The translations under genes were made by a program, and so were the position numbers. Positions 42,737 through 51,740 of a stretch of DNA of 64,000 bases are shown here, in pieces. How positions within the stretch are numbered: the first letter of the stretch is position 1; the number at the start of each line of letters is the position of its first letter. The stretch is from SHVO01 sp050250575 (GTDB lineage Bacteria; Pseudomonadota; Alphaproteobacteria; Rhodospirillales; Rhodospirillaceae). The stretch is taken from positions 124,001-188,000 of the forward strand of contig JBFWOJ010000003.1 in assembly GCA_050250575.1 (NCBI GenBank). Direction: 5' to 3'. A model generated the notes under the pieces. The model saw only the letters and a program-made list of their open reading frames with translations. It was not told where the DNA came from and did not search any database.

Positions 42737-43728
42737 ACGGCGCCGGCCCGCAGCACATCGTGCATGCGCAAGATTCCAACCGGTTTGCCCTCGTGAACGA
42801 CAAACACCGAGGTGATTTTCCACTCGTTCATCCGGCGCAACGCTTCCGCGGCCAGGATCTTGGGCGAGGTGAATTTCGGTGTGCGCGTCATGACGTCGGC
42901 GGCCTTAAGCTCGAACAGGTTGCCGGCGATGTGACGGCGCAAGTCACCATCGGTGACAATCCCGACCAGATGGCCGTCTGCATCGGTGACGCCCGCAACA
43001 CCGAATGTTTTCTGCGTCATCACCAGGACGACATCGGACATGGACGTTCGCGGGGTAACGAGTGGTAGCTCGGTGCCGGTGTGCATGAGATCCTCCACCT
43101 TGAAGAGCTTGCGGCCAAGCTGGCCGCCGGGGTGGAAGACCTTGTAGTCATCGGGCGTGAAGCCCCGGCGTTCGAGGAGCGCGACGGCAAGTGCGTCTCC
43201 CAACGCGATCGTGAGCGTGGTCGAAGTGGTCGGCGCGAGGCCCATGGGGCACGCTTCACCCACGGGCGGCAGCGCAAGCACGACATCGGCGCCTTGACCC
43301 AGGGTCGAACCGGGCCGGCTGGTGATAGCGATCAGCGGAATTCCGAAGCGCCGCGTATAGGCGACGACATCACGCAACTCTCCTGCCTCACCTGAATTGG
43401 AAATAGCGATCACCGCATCACCGGCTGCGATCATTCCCATATCGCCGTGGCTGGCTTCGCCTGCGTGCACAAAAAAGGCCGGCGTACCGGTCGAAGCCAT
43501 GGTTGCAGCGATCTTGCGCCCGACGTGGCCGCTCTTGCCGACACCCGAAACGATCACACGGCCCGTCACCTTGGACATGATATCAAGCGCCGCGACGAAG
43601 GCGTCGCCGAGGGCCGCGCCGAGGGCTTCGAGCCCCCCCCGTGCATGGTCGAGGACGCGGCGTGCGGACGCCAGATCGGCGGCCCTGGAGGTGTTCGAAG
43701 TCGCTGCCCTCGTTGAAGAAATTGCCAT
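42733..43728 (-). CDS. kdsD: Arabinose-5-phosphate isomerase
   Basis: A 331-aa protein: SIS domain (about 40-190; VSGVGKSGHVGRKIAATM and ISNSGEAGE) and two CBS domains (about 210-330; DLMHTGTELPLV and VMTRTPKFTSP). It converts ribulose-5-phosphate to arabinose-5-phosphate for Kdo synthesis. It heads the lptC-lptA-lptB-rpoN block, linking Kdo supply to LPS transport. Confidence 0.94.
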   Translation of the reverse strand: MAISSTRAATSNTSRAADLASARRVLDHARGGLEALGAALGDAFVAALDIMSKVTGRVIVSGVGKSGHVGRKIAATMASTGTPAFFVHAGEASHGDMGMIAAGDAVIAISNSGEAGELRDVVAYTRRFGIPLIAITSRPGSTLGQGADVVLALPPVGEACPMGLAPTTSTTLTIALGDALAVALLERRGFTPDDYKVFHPGGQLGRKLFKVEDLMHTGTELPLVTPRTSMSDVVLVMTQKTFGVAGVTDADGHLVGIVTDGDLRRHIAGNLFELKAADVMTRTPKFTSPKILAAEALRRMNEWKITSVFVVHEGKPVGILRMHDVLRAGAV

Positions 43729-43915
43729 TATCCGATGCCGCCTAACTGATCGCCGGCGCCCCTAGAACGGTGAAGTGGCGCTCGATGTGGGACCTGCGAT
43801 CGCTATTGTCAAAGAAGCCTTTGCAACAGCGAGGAAAGTATCGCCCGGGCGGCCCAGAGCGTCAACGGCACGATTGTTGCAAGGGAAGCGGGGACGGAGG
43901 GGGCCCGCCCCAGGG

Positions 43916-44524
43916 TCAGTGCGCGAATATGTCCTCGTCCGCCCAGCCTGCCACATCGAGGGCGGCGCGGTCCGGAAGGAAGGTGAAACACGCGTTGGCG
44001 AGTTCGACCCGTTTTTCCCGCGCGAGGAGCTTGTCCATCTCAACTTTCAAACGATGCAGATAGAGGACGTCGGCGGCAGCGTAATCCACTTGCTCCGCAT
44101 TCAAACTCTCCGCACCCCAGTCGGAGGTCTGCTGCTGCTTGGAGATCTCGATCCCGAGCAGTTCCTTACAGAGATCCTTGAGACCGTGCTTATCGGTGTT
44201 GGTGCGCACGAGACGGGAGGCCGTGCGCGTGCAGTAGATCGGCGCGCAACGCACGCCGAGATGCTTTACGATCATCGCGAGGTCGAAGCGCGCGAAATGG
44301 AAGATTTTCAGGGTTTTCGGATCGGCCAATACGGCCGCGAGGCGCGGCGCTGCCTGTCCTGGCAGGATCTGTACGAGGTGCGCATCTCCATCGCCGGCAG
44401 AGAGCTGGATCAGGCAGAGACGATCACGTTCGAGGCGCAGGCCCATCGTCTCGGAATCGACGGCGATGCTGTCCTTAAAAGTGACGTTCGCCGGAAGATC
44501 GCCGCGGTGCAGATGGTTCGTCAC
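43916..44524 (-). CDS. rnd: Short ribonuclease D (exonuclease domain only)
   Basis: A 202-aa 3'-5' exonuclease of the DEDDy class: AVDSETMGL (Asp, Glu), FHFARFDLAMI (Asp), and DYAAADVLYL (Tyr and Asp). There is no HRDC domain, as in the short alphaproteobacterial form. A GTG at 44524 is taken as start because the first catalytic strand would follow at the usual distance. It probably trims stable RNAs. Confidence 0.88.
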   Translation of the reverse strand: MTNHLHRGDLPANVTFKDSIAVDSETMGLRLERDRLCLIQLSAGDGDAHLVQILPGQAAPRLAAVLADPKTLKIFHFARFDLAMIVKHLGVRCAPIYCTRTASRLVRTNTDKHGLKDLCKELLGIEISKQQQTSDWGAESLNAEQVDYAAADVLYLHRLKVEMDKLLAREKRVELANACFTFLPDRAALDVAGWADEDIFAH

Positions 44525-44694
44525 GACATACCCTAAGGGACCTCCGGGCGGCACCCCATGTGACGCCCGGCACAAGCTATTATACGATCGGCCGCGCTCT
44601 GAGAACTGTCTCATGGCTGCGTGCCCGTGTGATGTCCTTGCATTTTATGACCGTGCGGGGCAATCACTTCGGGAGGGGATTCTTAGGCAATTCG

Positions 44695-46563
44695 ATGATG
44701 GACACACGTTCCAAATGGGAACGCTACGCGACTGCGGTCTTGGTCGCGGCGCCGGTTGTCAGTCTCTTGCTGGGCGGGATTGCCTTCCTGCATTACGGGA
44801 TCGACCTGCCCTTCTACGACGATTTTCGCGCCTATGCGCGCCGCACCGCACTATCCCTCGATCCCCGAGACCTGTTCGCACCGGCCAACGACACGCTCTA
44901 TGCCGTGGGCATGGCGCTCGACGTGATCGCGCAACGCACGCTTAACGGTAACGCCGTCGCCTATCAGTTCATCTCGATGATGGTCCTCCTCGGCGGTTTG
45001 CTGTGGATGCAGTGGCGGCTCCTCTCCAGTACTTTGCAGGACCGCTTGCTTGCCGCGGCCGCATTCAGCACGTGTATTTTCCTGACTTGGCCAGAGAGTT
45101 ATTGGGGCCTTCAAAGCATGGCCTATCATCACGGCCTGCCGCTGTTCTTCTTGCTCGGGGCACTGACGGCCGTTGTCGCAAGACGTTGGGCGGACTGGTG
45201 GGGCGTCCCACTCGTTTTCCTTCTCGGGCTTCTTGCAGGTTTCTCCTACATCTCTGGAGCCATCGCGAGCCTCGCGGTGGCTGTGGTCCTGGTCATTGCC
45301 TGGGCTCTGGGATTGCCGCGGGTGCCGGGCCTCCGCGGCGGCGCATTTGCGCTTCTGGCGTCCGCGTCGATCACGGTTCCGGCGCAACTCTGGGTCGTAC
45401 TGTCCGTTCAGCGGGGGCACATTCACGATCCAGCCACGGCGTGGTTACTACCCACCGAGTCCGGGTTTTGGATGTTCATGCTCGGCAAGGTCGCGCGCGG
45501 CCTCGCCCTGCCTATCGGCTGGCCGGTGCTCAGCTTGATCGCCACGTTGAGTGTTATTGCGATCGCCGCAAGCGTTGGCGTGTACCTTGGGCGCAGGTTT
45601 TGGCGCGAGCGCGGCGCCTTGCCCGAAGATGTCGCGCGAGTTGCCCTTATTTTCTTCAGCGTGACGGCTGCGATCGCTTCGTATCTGCCGTTGATCGCGG
45701 CGGGGCGCGCGAACAACCTCGCGCCAAATCCCAAGACGCCCCTGGCGATGTTCATTCACGGCATGCCGGAGCATTATCATTCCGTGTGGGTCACTTTGGC
45801 ATTCCCGTGGATTGCGGCCGGGATCATCGTCGCCATACGCCAGTGGCCGGCGTTGCCGCGGATCCGGACTTCGCCGATAACGCCTCTTGTTGCGCTCGCG
45901 CTGTTTGCATTGGCCGCGGAAGCAGGCGCATTTTCACACGACGCCCACTTCCGCACCGTTCAAACCTTCCGTCTTCGCAACGACGTCCCGTGCATCCAGA
46001 AGGCCCTCGCTGAGGATGTGATGGCTTGCCCGGAGTGGTATGCGCCGGAGCATCTCGACGTGCTGCGGTATGGCCGGCAGATCGGCGCGTCATTCGTCCG
46101 CACTTTTCCGCTTCGGCCCATTCCGTTTGGTGTCGATAACCCGCCGCCGCTCTTCCGATTGGCGGTTAATCGCGAGATGCTCAAGTTGGGCACACTGACG
46201 CCTGAACACACCGACGAGGGTATGGCATTCCCGGCGTCAAGCGATTCGATGTTTGTGATTTCGTTCCCGACAGGAAGCCTGGGCGCCTGCTGGGAAGTGG
46301 AGGTCAATCTCGAGCTCAAAGCCGAACGGCCGGATTTCGCCGAGCTCTTTACATTACTGCCTGGCCAGGGGGGATATAAGGCGCCGTCGGTCGCGACGGC
46401 GCCTGTGCGCGGCGACTTCTTCACGACCGTCACCTTGCGAGCCCTCAACATCACCGGCTTCCAAGACGAGCTCCGCATCGATCCGGTCGCGAACGCGCAG
46501 TCATTTACGGTGAGGAACCTGGAAGTCCGCTGTCGGGGGCGCGTACCAGGACAAATCGGTTGA
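44695..46563 (+). CDS. Large polytopic membrane protein, GT-C/Gtr-like
   Basis: A 622-aa protein with about ten to twelve helices (from residue 15 to about 420) and a soluble C-terminal domain (about 430-622). The loop after the first helix, GIDLPFYDDFRAYARRTA, carries an acidic pair as in GT-C enzymes. It starts at ATGATG (44695/44698). It is convergent with the gtrA-containing operon, overlapping by 59 bases, and might be its third Gtr component though on the other strand. No exact family recognised. Confidence 0.65.
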   Translation: MMDTRSKWERYATAVLVAAPVVSLLLGGIAFLHYGIDLPFYDDFRAYARRTALSLDPRDLFAPANDTLYAVGMALDVIAQRTLNGNAVAYQFISMMVLLGGLLWMQWRLLSSTLQDRLLAAAAFSTCIFLTWPESYWGLQSMAYHHGLPLFFLLGALTAVVARRWADWWGVPLVFLLGLLAGFSYISGAIASLAVAVVLVIAWALGLPRVPGLRGGAFALLASASITVPAQLWVVLSVQRGHIHDPATAWLLPTESGFWMFMLGKVARGLALPIGWPVLSLIATLSVIAIAASVGVYLGRRFWRERGALPEDVARVALIFFSVTAAIASYLPLIAAGRANNLAPNPKTPLAMFIHGMPEHYHSVWVTLAFPWIAAGIIVAIRQWPALPRIRTSPITPLVALALFALAAEAGAFSHDAHFRTVQTFRLRNDVPCIQKALAEDVMACPEWYAPEHLDVLRYGRQIGASFVRTFPLRPIPFGVDNPPPLFRLAVNREMLKLGTLTPEHTDEGMAFPASSDSMFVISFPTGSLGACWEVEVNLELKAERPDFAELFTLLPGQGGYKAPSVATAPVRGDFFTTVTLRALNITGFQDELRIDPVANAQSFTVRNLEVRCRGRVPGQIG

Positions 46564-46900
46564 GAAGATAGGAAACCGGAATCATCGTGGCGATGACGAC
46601 CAGCGGAGCGATGCTCACCGATAGTCCGAGGACCTCGACGCAGGCCGCCAAAAGCACGGTCGAGACCAGGTACTGGACGATGTAGACCAAAGGGTAGGCG
46701 AAGAACCGCTTCAGCGATAGCGGAACGCGGAAGACAAACCTCGAATTGACCACGAACGCGATGACGATGCCGATAACGTAGGCAACAAAATAGGCCCATA
46801 AGTACGGCATGAATCGGATAAGCGCCAAATACACCGCATAGGTGACGGCGGTGTTCGCGGCGCCGCCCGCAACGAACCTCAACCATCGGCCTATGTCCAT
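46505..46900 (-). CDS. gtrA: GtrA-family membrane protein (second copy)
   Basis: A 131-aa GtrA protein with four helices and the family segments WLRFVAGGAANTAVTYAVYL and VNSRFVFRVPL. It likely flips the polyprenyl-phosphate sugar made by the GT2 two genes upstream. The gap to the upstream gene is 8 bases. Its C-terminus (APDSGLPGSSP) overlaps the end of the convergent membrane protein gene. Confidence 0.85.
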   Translation of the reverse strand: MDIGRWLRFVAGGAANTAVTYAVYLALIRFMPYLWAYFVAYVIGIVIAFVVNSRFVFRVPLSLKRFFAYPLVYIVQYLVSTVLLAACVEVLGLSVSIAPLVVIATMIPVSYLLNRFVLVRAPDSGLPGSSP

Positions 46901-46908
46901 GGCTCTGT

Positions 46909-47865
46909 CTAGGCCGGCGGCGGCGACGCGTGCACGAGCGCCGTGAACTCCGCATAGTCGCGGATATAATCGGAAGGATCGTAGTAGTCCGACGCCAGCA
47001 CAAGGAGCACCGCGTCCGGGGAATACTTGTACTGAATCCCCCAAATCATCGGCGGCAGGTAGATACCTTTCTCCGGAGAGTCGAGCAAAACCTCCTTCCG
47101 ATCGCGGCCGTCGTCAACGACGACCGCGCAACTTCCCTTCACGCAGACCAGGAACTGCTGACAGCGCCGATGGGCATGCTGTCCACGGGTCTTCACGCTC
47201 GGGACATTGAAGACGATAAAATAGCGTTTGGGAACGAAGGGGATGTCCTTCAGGAATTCACCCGCGGAGAGGTCTCCGCGCATATCCGGCACGAGGCGCA
47301 GGCGATGAAGCGTGACATCGCCGATGCCCAGCCTTGTGACCGCCACATCGTGCGCGGGCGGCCCCGGGCTTGCAGGCGCCGCAGGCAGTCCTTTTCTGTT
47401 GTCGACATACCCAAGGATGCGCGCGGGCGAGCCAACTGCGATGGCGTATGGCGGAACGGACTGGGTGACCACGGCGCCCGCGCCGATCATCGCCTCCTTG
47501 CCGATCGTCAGTCCAGGCAAGATCACCGCCCCGCCGCCGATCGAGGCGCCGTCCTCGATCCGCGTCTCCAGGAACCGCTCGGGATACTGCTTCGAGCGCG
47601 GGAATTTATCGTTGGTGAAGGTGACGTTCGGACCGACGAAGACGTCATTGCCGATCCTTAAGCCGTCCCACACCTGGACGCCGCTTTTGACGGTCACGCG
47701 ATCGCCGATGACAACGTCGTTCTCGATGAAACAATGCGAACAAATATTCACGTCCCGACCGATCCGCGCGCGCGGAAGAACCACGACGTACTGCCAGATG
47801 GTCGTACCGTCACCGATGTCCTTCGATTGAACATCGGCCGACGGATGAATTGCCGGTGCCGTCAT
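46909..47865 (-). CDS. WxcM-like bifunctional sugar N-acetyltransferase / 3,4-ketoisomerase
   Basis: A 318-aa two-domain fusion. Residues 1 to about 155 form a left-handed beta helix of hexapeptide repeats (AIHPSADV, GVQVWDGLRIGNDVF, IGGGAVILPGLTIG), an acetyltransferase. After a Pro/Ala linker (155-175) a cupin follows (about 176-310) with TRGQHAHRRCQQFL, typical of FdtA-like dTDP-6-deoxy-hexos-4-ulose 3,4-ketoisomerases. With the DegT aminotransferase, it completes synthesis of a dTDP-3-acetamido-3,6-dideoxyhexose (Fuc3NAc or Qui3NAc type). Confidence 0.82.
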   Translation of the reverse strand: MTAPAIHPSADVQSKDIGDGTTIWQYVVVLPRARIGRDVNICSHCFIENDVVIGDRVTVKSGVQVWDGLRIGNDVFVGPNVTFTNDKFPRSKQYPERFLETRIEDGASIGGGAVILPGLTIGKEAMIGAGAVVTQSVPPYAIAVGSPARILGYVDNRKGLPAAPASPGPPAHDVAVTRLGIGDVTLHRLRLVPDMRGDLSAGEFLKDIPFVPKRYFIVFNVPSVKTRGQHAHRRCQQFLVCVKGSCAVVVDDGRDRKEVLLDSPEKGIYLPPMIWGIQYKYSPDAVLLVLASDYYDPSDYIRDYAEFTALVHASPPPA

Positions 47866-48806
47866 GACAACCTTTTCCCATTGTCCGTGTGCGTGGCCAC
47901 TATGGCGAGCGGCCGCGACTTGCTGTTCTCATAAGCCCGCCACGCGTAGGTGCCAACGACTCCCAGACCAAGAAGATTGATCGCGCCCAAGAACAGGACG
48001 GCGAGCATGGTGGCGGCATAACCGGGCACGTCAATCTTGTCCATGAGCCGCGCCGCGAGCACAATGGCCGCCAGCAGGATGGAGACGACGGATCCGAGGA
48101 ATCCAAGGCGGATCAAAAGACGGATCGGGTAGTCGGTAAAGGCGAAGAAACTGTCGAGCATGTAGTCGACCTTCTTGCGCAACGTCCAACCGGAAGCTCC
48201 GCCCTGGCGGCGTTCGTAGCTGATGAGTTTGCGGCGGAATCCCAGCCAGAAAATCAGCGCAATGAGCGATGACCTCGATTCCTCGAGGTTCAACAATTGA
48301 TCGCGGAATTGCCGGTTGCACCCGAACACGTCAACACCGCCCGGCGGGATCTCCTTGACCACGAAACGCCGGTAAATGCCCCAGAATGCGGATGCAGACA
48401 GACGCGTGAGCAACGGGTCGCGCCGCGCGCTGCGCGTACCGATCACGACGTCCCACTCGTTGGTCGCGAGCGCAGAAAAGAAGTCGACCATGAGCTCGGG
48501 CGGCTCCTGCAGGTCGGCAGCCATCACAGCGAAACAATCTCCTCGGGCTGCCGATAAGCCGGTCCTAATCGCCGCGAACGAGCCGAAATTGCGCGAATGA
48601 GCCAGCAGCTGCGCCGCGAACGGCAACCCGTCCAGCGCCGCACGCAGCAGTGCATAGGACGCATCCGGGCTGCCGTCGACGACGAACACGACTTCGAAAT
48701 TGCCGCGGAGAGAGTTGCTGATTCCCTTCACCGCCTCGACAAGCGCGGGGATCGTGGATGCGTTCTTGTAGACCGGAATGACAAGGGAGAATGTCACGGC
48801 GACCAA
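47862..48806 (-). CDS. GtrB-like glycosyltransferase family 2
   Basis: A 314-aa membrane glycosyltransferase. GT-A domain about 1-215: PVYKNASTIP, FVVDGSPD, MAADLQEPPEL. Two helices follow (about 230-258 and 265-290), as in GtrB/DPM1 enzymes. It probably puts the amino sugar made by its neighbours on polyprenyl phosphate for GtrA to flip. Overlaps the DegT gene by 13 bases and the WxcM-like gene by ATGA. Confidence 0.86.
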   Translation of the reverse strand: MVAVTFSLVIPVYKNASTIPALVEAVKGISNSLRGNFEVVFVVDGSPDASYALLRAALDGLPFAAQLLAHSRNFGSFAAIRTGLSAARGDCFAVMAADLQEPPELMVDFFSALATNEWDVVIGTRSARRDPLLTRLSASAFWGIYRRFVVKEIPPGGVDVFGCNRQFRDQLLNLEESRSSLIALIFWLGFRRKLISYERRQGGASGWTLRKKVDYMLDSFFAFTDYPIRLLIRLGFLGSVVSILLAAIVLAARLMDKIDVPGYAATMLAVLFLGAINLLGLGVVGTYAWRAYENSKSRPLAIVATHTDNGKRLS

Positions 48807-49885
48807 CCGTTCACCGCGTCAATCACGCGCGCCACGTCATCATCGGTCATTTCCGGAAAACACGGGAGTGTCAGCACCTCCTGTGCGTAGCGCTCCGTAG
48901 CGGGAAGGTGCACATCCACGCAGACCTCTCTCAGGATGCGTTGGCGATGATCAGGGATAGGATAATGGATATCCGATCCGATGCCACTGCGCTGGAGATG
49001 CTGCCGGAGACTTTCACGCTGGGGCGTGCGAACGACATAGAGGTGGGCGACGTAGGAATCGCCGTTTGCGCCTGGTGATACGATGTCGGCGGTCAGTCCT
49101 GCGGAGTAACGGGCGGCGATCGCGCGCCTGCGGGCGTTATCGACATCGAGATGGGGCAACAACACGGAGAGGACCGCCGCCTTGAGCTCGTCCAAACGGC
49201 TATTGGTCCCGCCCGGCGTGTCCACGGTGTACTTCGTGGCCCAACCATATTGCCGCAGGCGTCGCGCGCGCTCCGCCAAGGCCTGATCACCGGTCACGAT
49301 GGCGCCACCGTCTCCAACGCCGCCCAGGTTCTTGGTGGGGTAGAAGCTGAAGCAGGCCGCATCACCGAACGAGCCCACGCGCCGGCCGCCGACGACGGCG
49401 CCATGCGCTTGGGCACAATCCTCAACCAAAGCCACGCCGCGCGCGCGGCAATAGGCGGCGATTTCGGCGATTTTCGCGTTCGCCAGTCCATAGAGATGCG
49501 TCACCACCACTGCTTTCACGCCGGCCTCGACCGCACGCTCGATTTCGGACGCATCCAGGGTGTAGCTGGGGTTCACATCCAGGAAGAAAGGCTGAGCGCC
49601 CAGCGATAGAACGGCCGTGGTCGTGTACATACCCGCATTCGCCGCCGTGGCGATGCGGTCCCCGCGCCCAGCTCCGACGGCCAACAGGGCGATGCGAAGC
49701 GCATCGGTGCCGTTGGCAACGCCGATACAATGCGAGACGCCGACGAAGGCGGCGAAACTCTTTTCAAAGCCCGTGACTTCGGGACCTAGGATGAACCACC
49801 CGCTGGCGATGACCCGCGCCACAGCGCGGTCGATCTCCGCGTGGTAGCGCGCGATGCGGCGGGACAAATCGTTGACGTGGAGCAT
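48794..49885 (-). CDS. DegT/DnrJ/EryC1 sugar aminotransferase
   Basis: A 363-aa PLP-dependent aminotransferase. The lysine in SFYPTKNLGGVGDGG binds PLP; VEDCAQAHGA is the conserved Asp region and GTDALRIAL the phosphate-binding region. With the 3,4-ketoisomerase/acetyltransferase gene it likely aminates C-3 of a dTDP-6-deoxy-3-ketohexose (FdtB type). The start at 49885 gives a typical N-terminus (LHVNDLSRRIARYHAEIDRAV); a longer form has no binding site. First gene of its operon. Confidence 0.88.
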   Translation of the reverse strand: MLHVNDLSRRIARYHAEIDRAVARVIASGWFILGPEVTGFEKSFAAFVGVSHCIGVANGTDALRIALLAVGAGRGDRIATAANAGMYTTTAVLSLGAQPFFLDVNPSYTLDASEIERAVEAGVKAVVVTHLYGLANAKIAEIAAYCRARGVALVEDCAQAHGAVVGGRRVGSFGDAACFSFYPTKNLGGVGDGGAIVTGDQALAERARRLRQYGWATKYTVDTPGGTNSRLDELKAAVLSVLLPHLDVDNARRRAIAARYSAGLTADIVSPGANGDSYVAHLYVVRTPQRESLRQHLQRSGIGSDIHYPIPDHRQRILREVCVDVHLPATERYAQEVLTLPCFPEMTDDDVARVIDAVNGWSP

Positions 49886-50140
49886 TCGGCCTAACTCAAG
49901 TTGCAGGCGCATCGGATATGGCCCGCGCCGCTGAGAGACTTTGAGCTACGGGCGCAACGGAAGAGATTGGACCGCAGAGGGCCACAACATCTCAATTGTG
50001 TCAACGCGTTACGGGGGGCGTCGCAAGGTGCGTGGGAAGCACTATTTTGCAAATCCTATGGCCGGAAAAGTCCACAATCGCGCTCTAGCCCCTCCATAAG
50101 CCAAGCGGAGCTGTTTACGACCCTGGGGGCGGGGAAGCCT

Positions 50141-51382
50141 ATGAATCCGAAACGGTGCTTGGCGCGGGTTACGACGCTCGGGGTCATACTCGGCTTGGCG
50201 GGATGTATCACCGGCGGCGCGCAGATGAACGCAGGCGCAGCCTTTAAAAGCGGCGACTACCTCGCCGCCTTCCGCGCCCTGAAGAGCGACTTGGCGGCGC
50301 CCGGAGATGCCCGGCGACGGGCCGTTCGTCAATTCAATGCGAGCAAAGCAGGCAGCGAGGCTTTGGCCGCCGCCTTCTCGCAGGCGATTCATGACGTCCG
50401 CAGCCTCGACCAGGTCGCGCAACTGACGGCCGAAGTCACTCTCGCCGATGCAAGCGCTGTCCTCAACCAGGAGCAAGCCCGCGAATTGCACGACTTGATG
50501 CAGCTCACCGTCAGCAAGAAGGTGGCCGAAGGAGCAATCTTCCTGCACCTCGGCGATGTCGCAGAAGCTTACCGAACCCATAGCGCGCCGGCCGACGCGA
50601 AGAAGCGGCTGGTCGAAAATACGTTGCAAGTGATCGAAGCCGGCGTACCCGGGAGTCCCGGAGTCCGGCGTGCGCCCGTCACAGCGCTGTTCCAGTTCCT
50701 GTCCGCAGAAGGCAGTGAGTACCGCGATCTCGCCGGCTCCGCCCTATCACGCATGAACTTCTCGATCCGCGAGCTGAAGTTCGACGTGCATCCGGTGTTT
50801 CCGGCCTACGCCGAGCAGCGATTGGACGAACTCGTCACGGGCGTCGCCATCGTTGGCTCGACGCGCCTCCTGGAAGTCGACATCGGCGCGATCCTGGCGC
50901 AGCGCGATGAACTCGCGGTCATCGAGGATGACAAGGGCGCCGATGCGGTGGTGGAGATCGCCGAACTGCAGTATCGCGAACGCCAGATCGGGCCGGTGCA
51001 ACGGCCGGTGCGTATCCTGCCACAAGACATCACGCCGTTGTTCCGTCCCGCGCACATTCCGGACGGAAGTTTGTTCGTCTACGATCTGGTCGAGAGCACT
51101 TTCGACGTCGAATGGGCGTACGAAACACGCATCGTGCGCGACGGCTACATGCACGCGCACGATGTCGTGCGAGGTGTCGAGACCCGCAAGGATCACCAGT
51201 GTCATAACGGACGCTATGTCACGACGTCCGGGCACGAGATCCCGAGCAGCGATTGGCCCACCGCGGACGTCTCTTTGTCATGCCGAGGGTCCGGCCCTCC
51301 CGCCGCCGCCGGACTTCAGCCGGCGATCATGCAAAAGTTGGGAGAGCAGGTCTTGAAGAGACTGGTCACAACAGAACCGTGA
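50141..51382 (+). CDS. Lipoprotein of unknown function
   Basis: A 413-aa lipoprotein. GGGGAAGCC precedes the ATG at 50141; the lipobox is LAGC (Cys22). Residues 30-200 are helical (AFKSGDYLAAFRALKSDLA, TPR-like), and the rest (220-413) is beta-rich with DVEWAYETRIVRDGYMHAHD and Cys pairs near the end (DHQCHNGRY, SLSCRGSG). No family recognised. It is divergent from the amino-sugar operon, and a role in envelope assembly is only a guess. Confidence 0.7.
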   Translation: MNPKRCLARVTTLGVILGLAGCITGGAQMNAGAAFKSGDYLAAFRALKSDLAAPGDARRRAVRQFNASKAGSEALAAAFSQAIHDVRSLDQVAQLTAEVTLADASAVLNQEQARELHDLMQLTVSKKVAEGAIFLHLGDVAEAYRTHSAPADAKKRLVENTLQVIEAGVPGSPGVRRAPVTALFQFLSAEGSEYRDLAGSALSRMNFSIRELKFDVHPVFPAYAEQRLDELVTGVAIVGSTRLLEVDIGAILAQRDELAVIEDDKGADAVVEIAELQYRERQIGPVQRPVRILPQDITPLFRPAHIPDGSLFVYDLVESTFDVEWAYETRIVRDGYMHAHDVVRGVETRKDHQCHNGRYVTTSGHEIPSSDWPTADVSLSCRGSGPPAAAGLQPAIMQKLGEQVLKRLVTTEP

Positions 51383-51420
51383 CCATGCCGTGCGGATCAT
51401 AAGCGTCCGCACAAGAAAGA

Positions 51421-51507
<87 letters not shown>

Positions 51508-51740
51508 GTTCATGCCGGCCTTAGAACATCGGGCCGCCGGGTCTATGAACAGGGCGAGACGGATACAGCGGGCACCGGTCCTTGTCAATGCAAGGTGCGC
51601 CGCTCGAATTGCCCGGTTTGCCGGGCGTTTTCGGACTCTCAAGACCCTGAGCCGGCGCGCGGAGCGGTTGCCTTTACCTAGCGATCTATGTCACTGAAAG
51701 CCATCCGGAGAAGGTTCTTGGAAATTCCGGGAGTGGGGAT

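Noticed and set aside
43775..44536. 253-codon plus-strand frame across RNase D
   Set aside because: Antisense to a clear RNase D with all catalytic residues; no features of its own.
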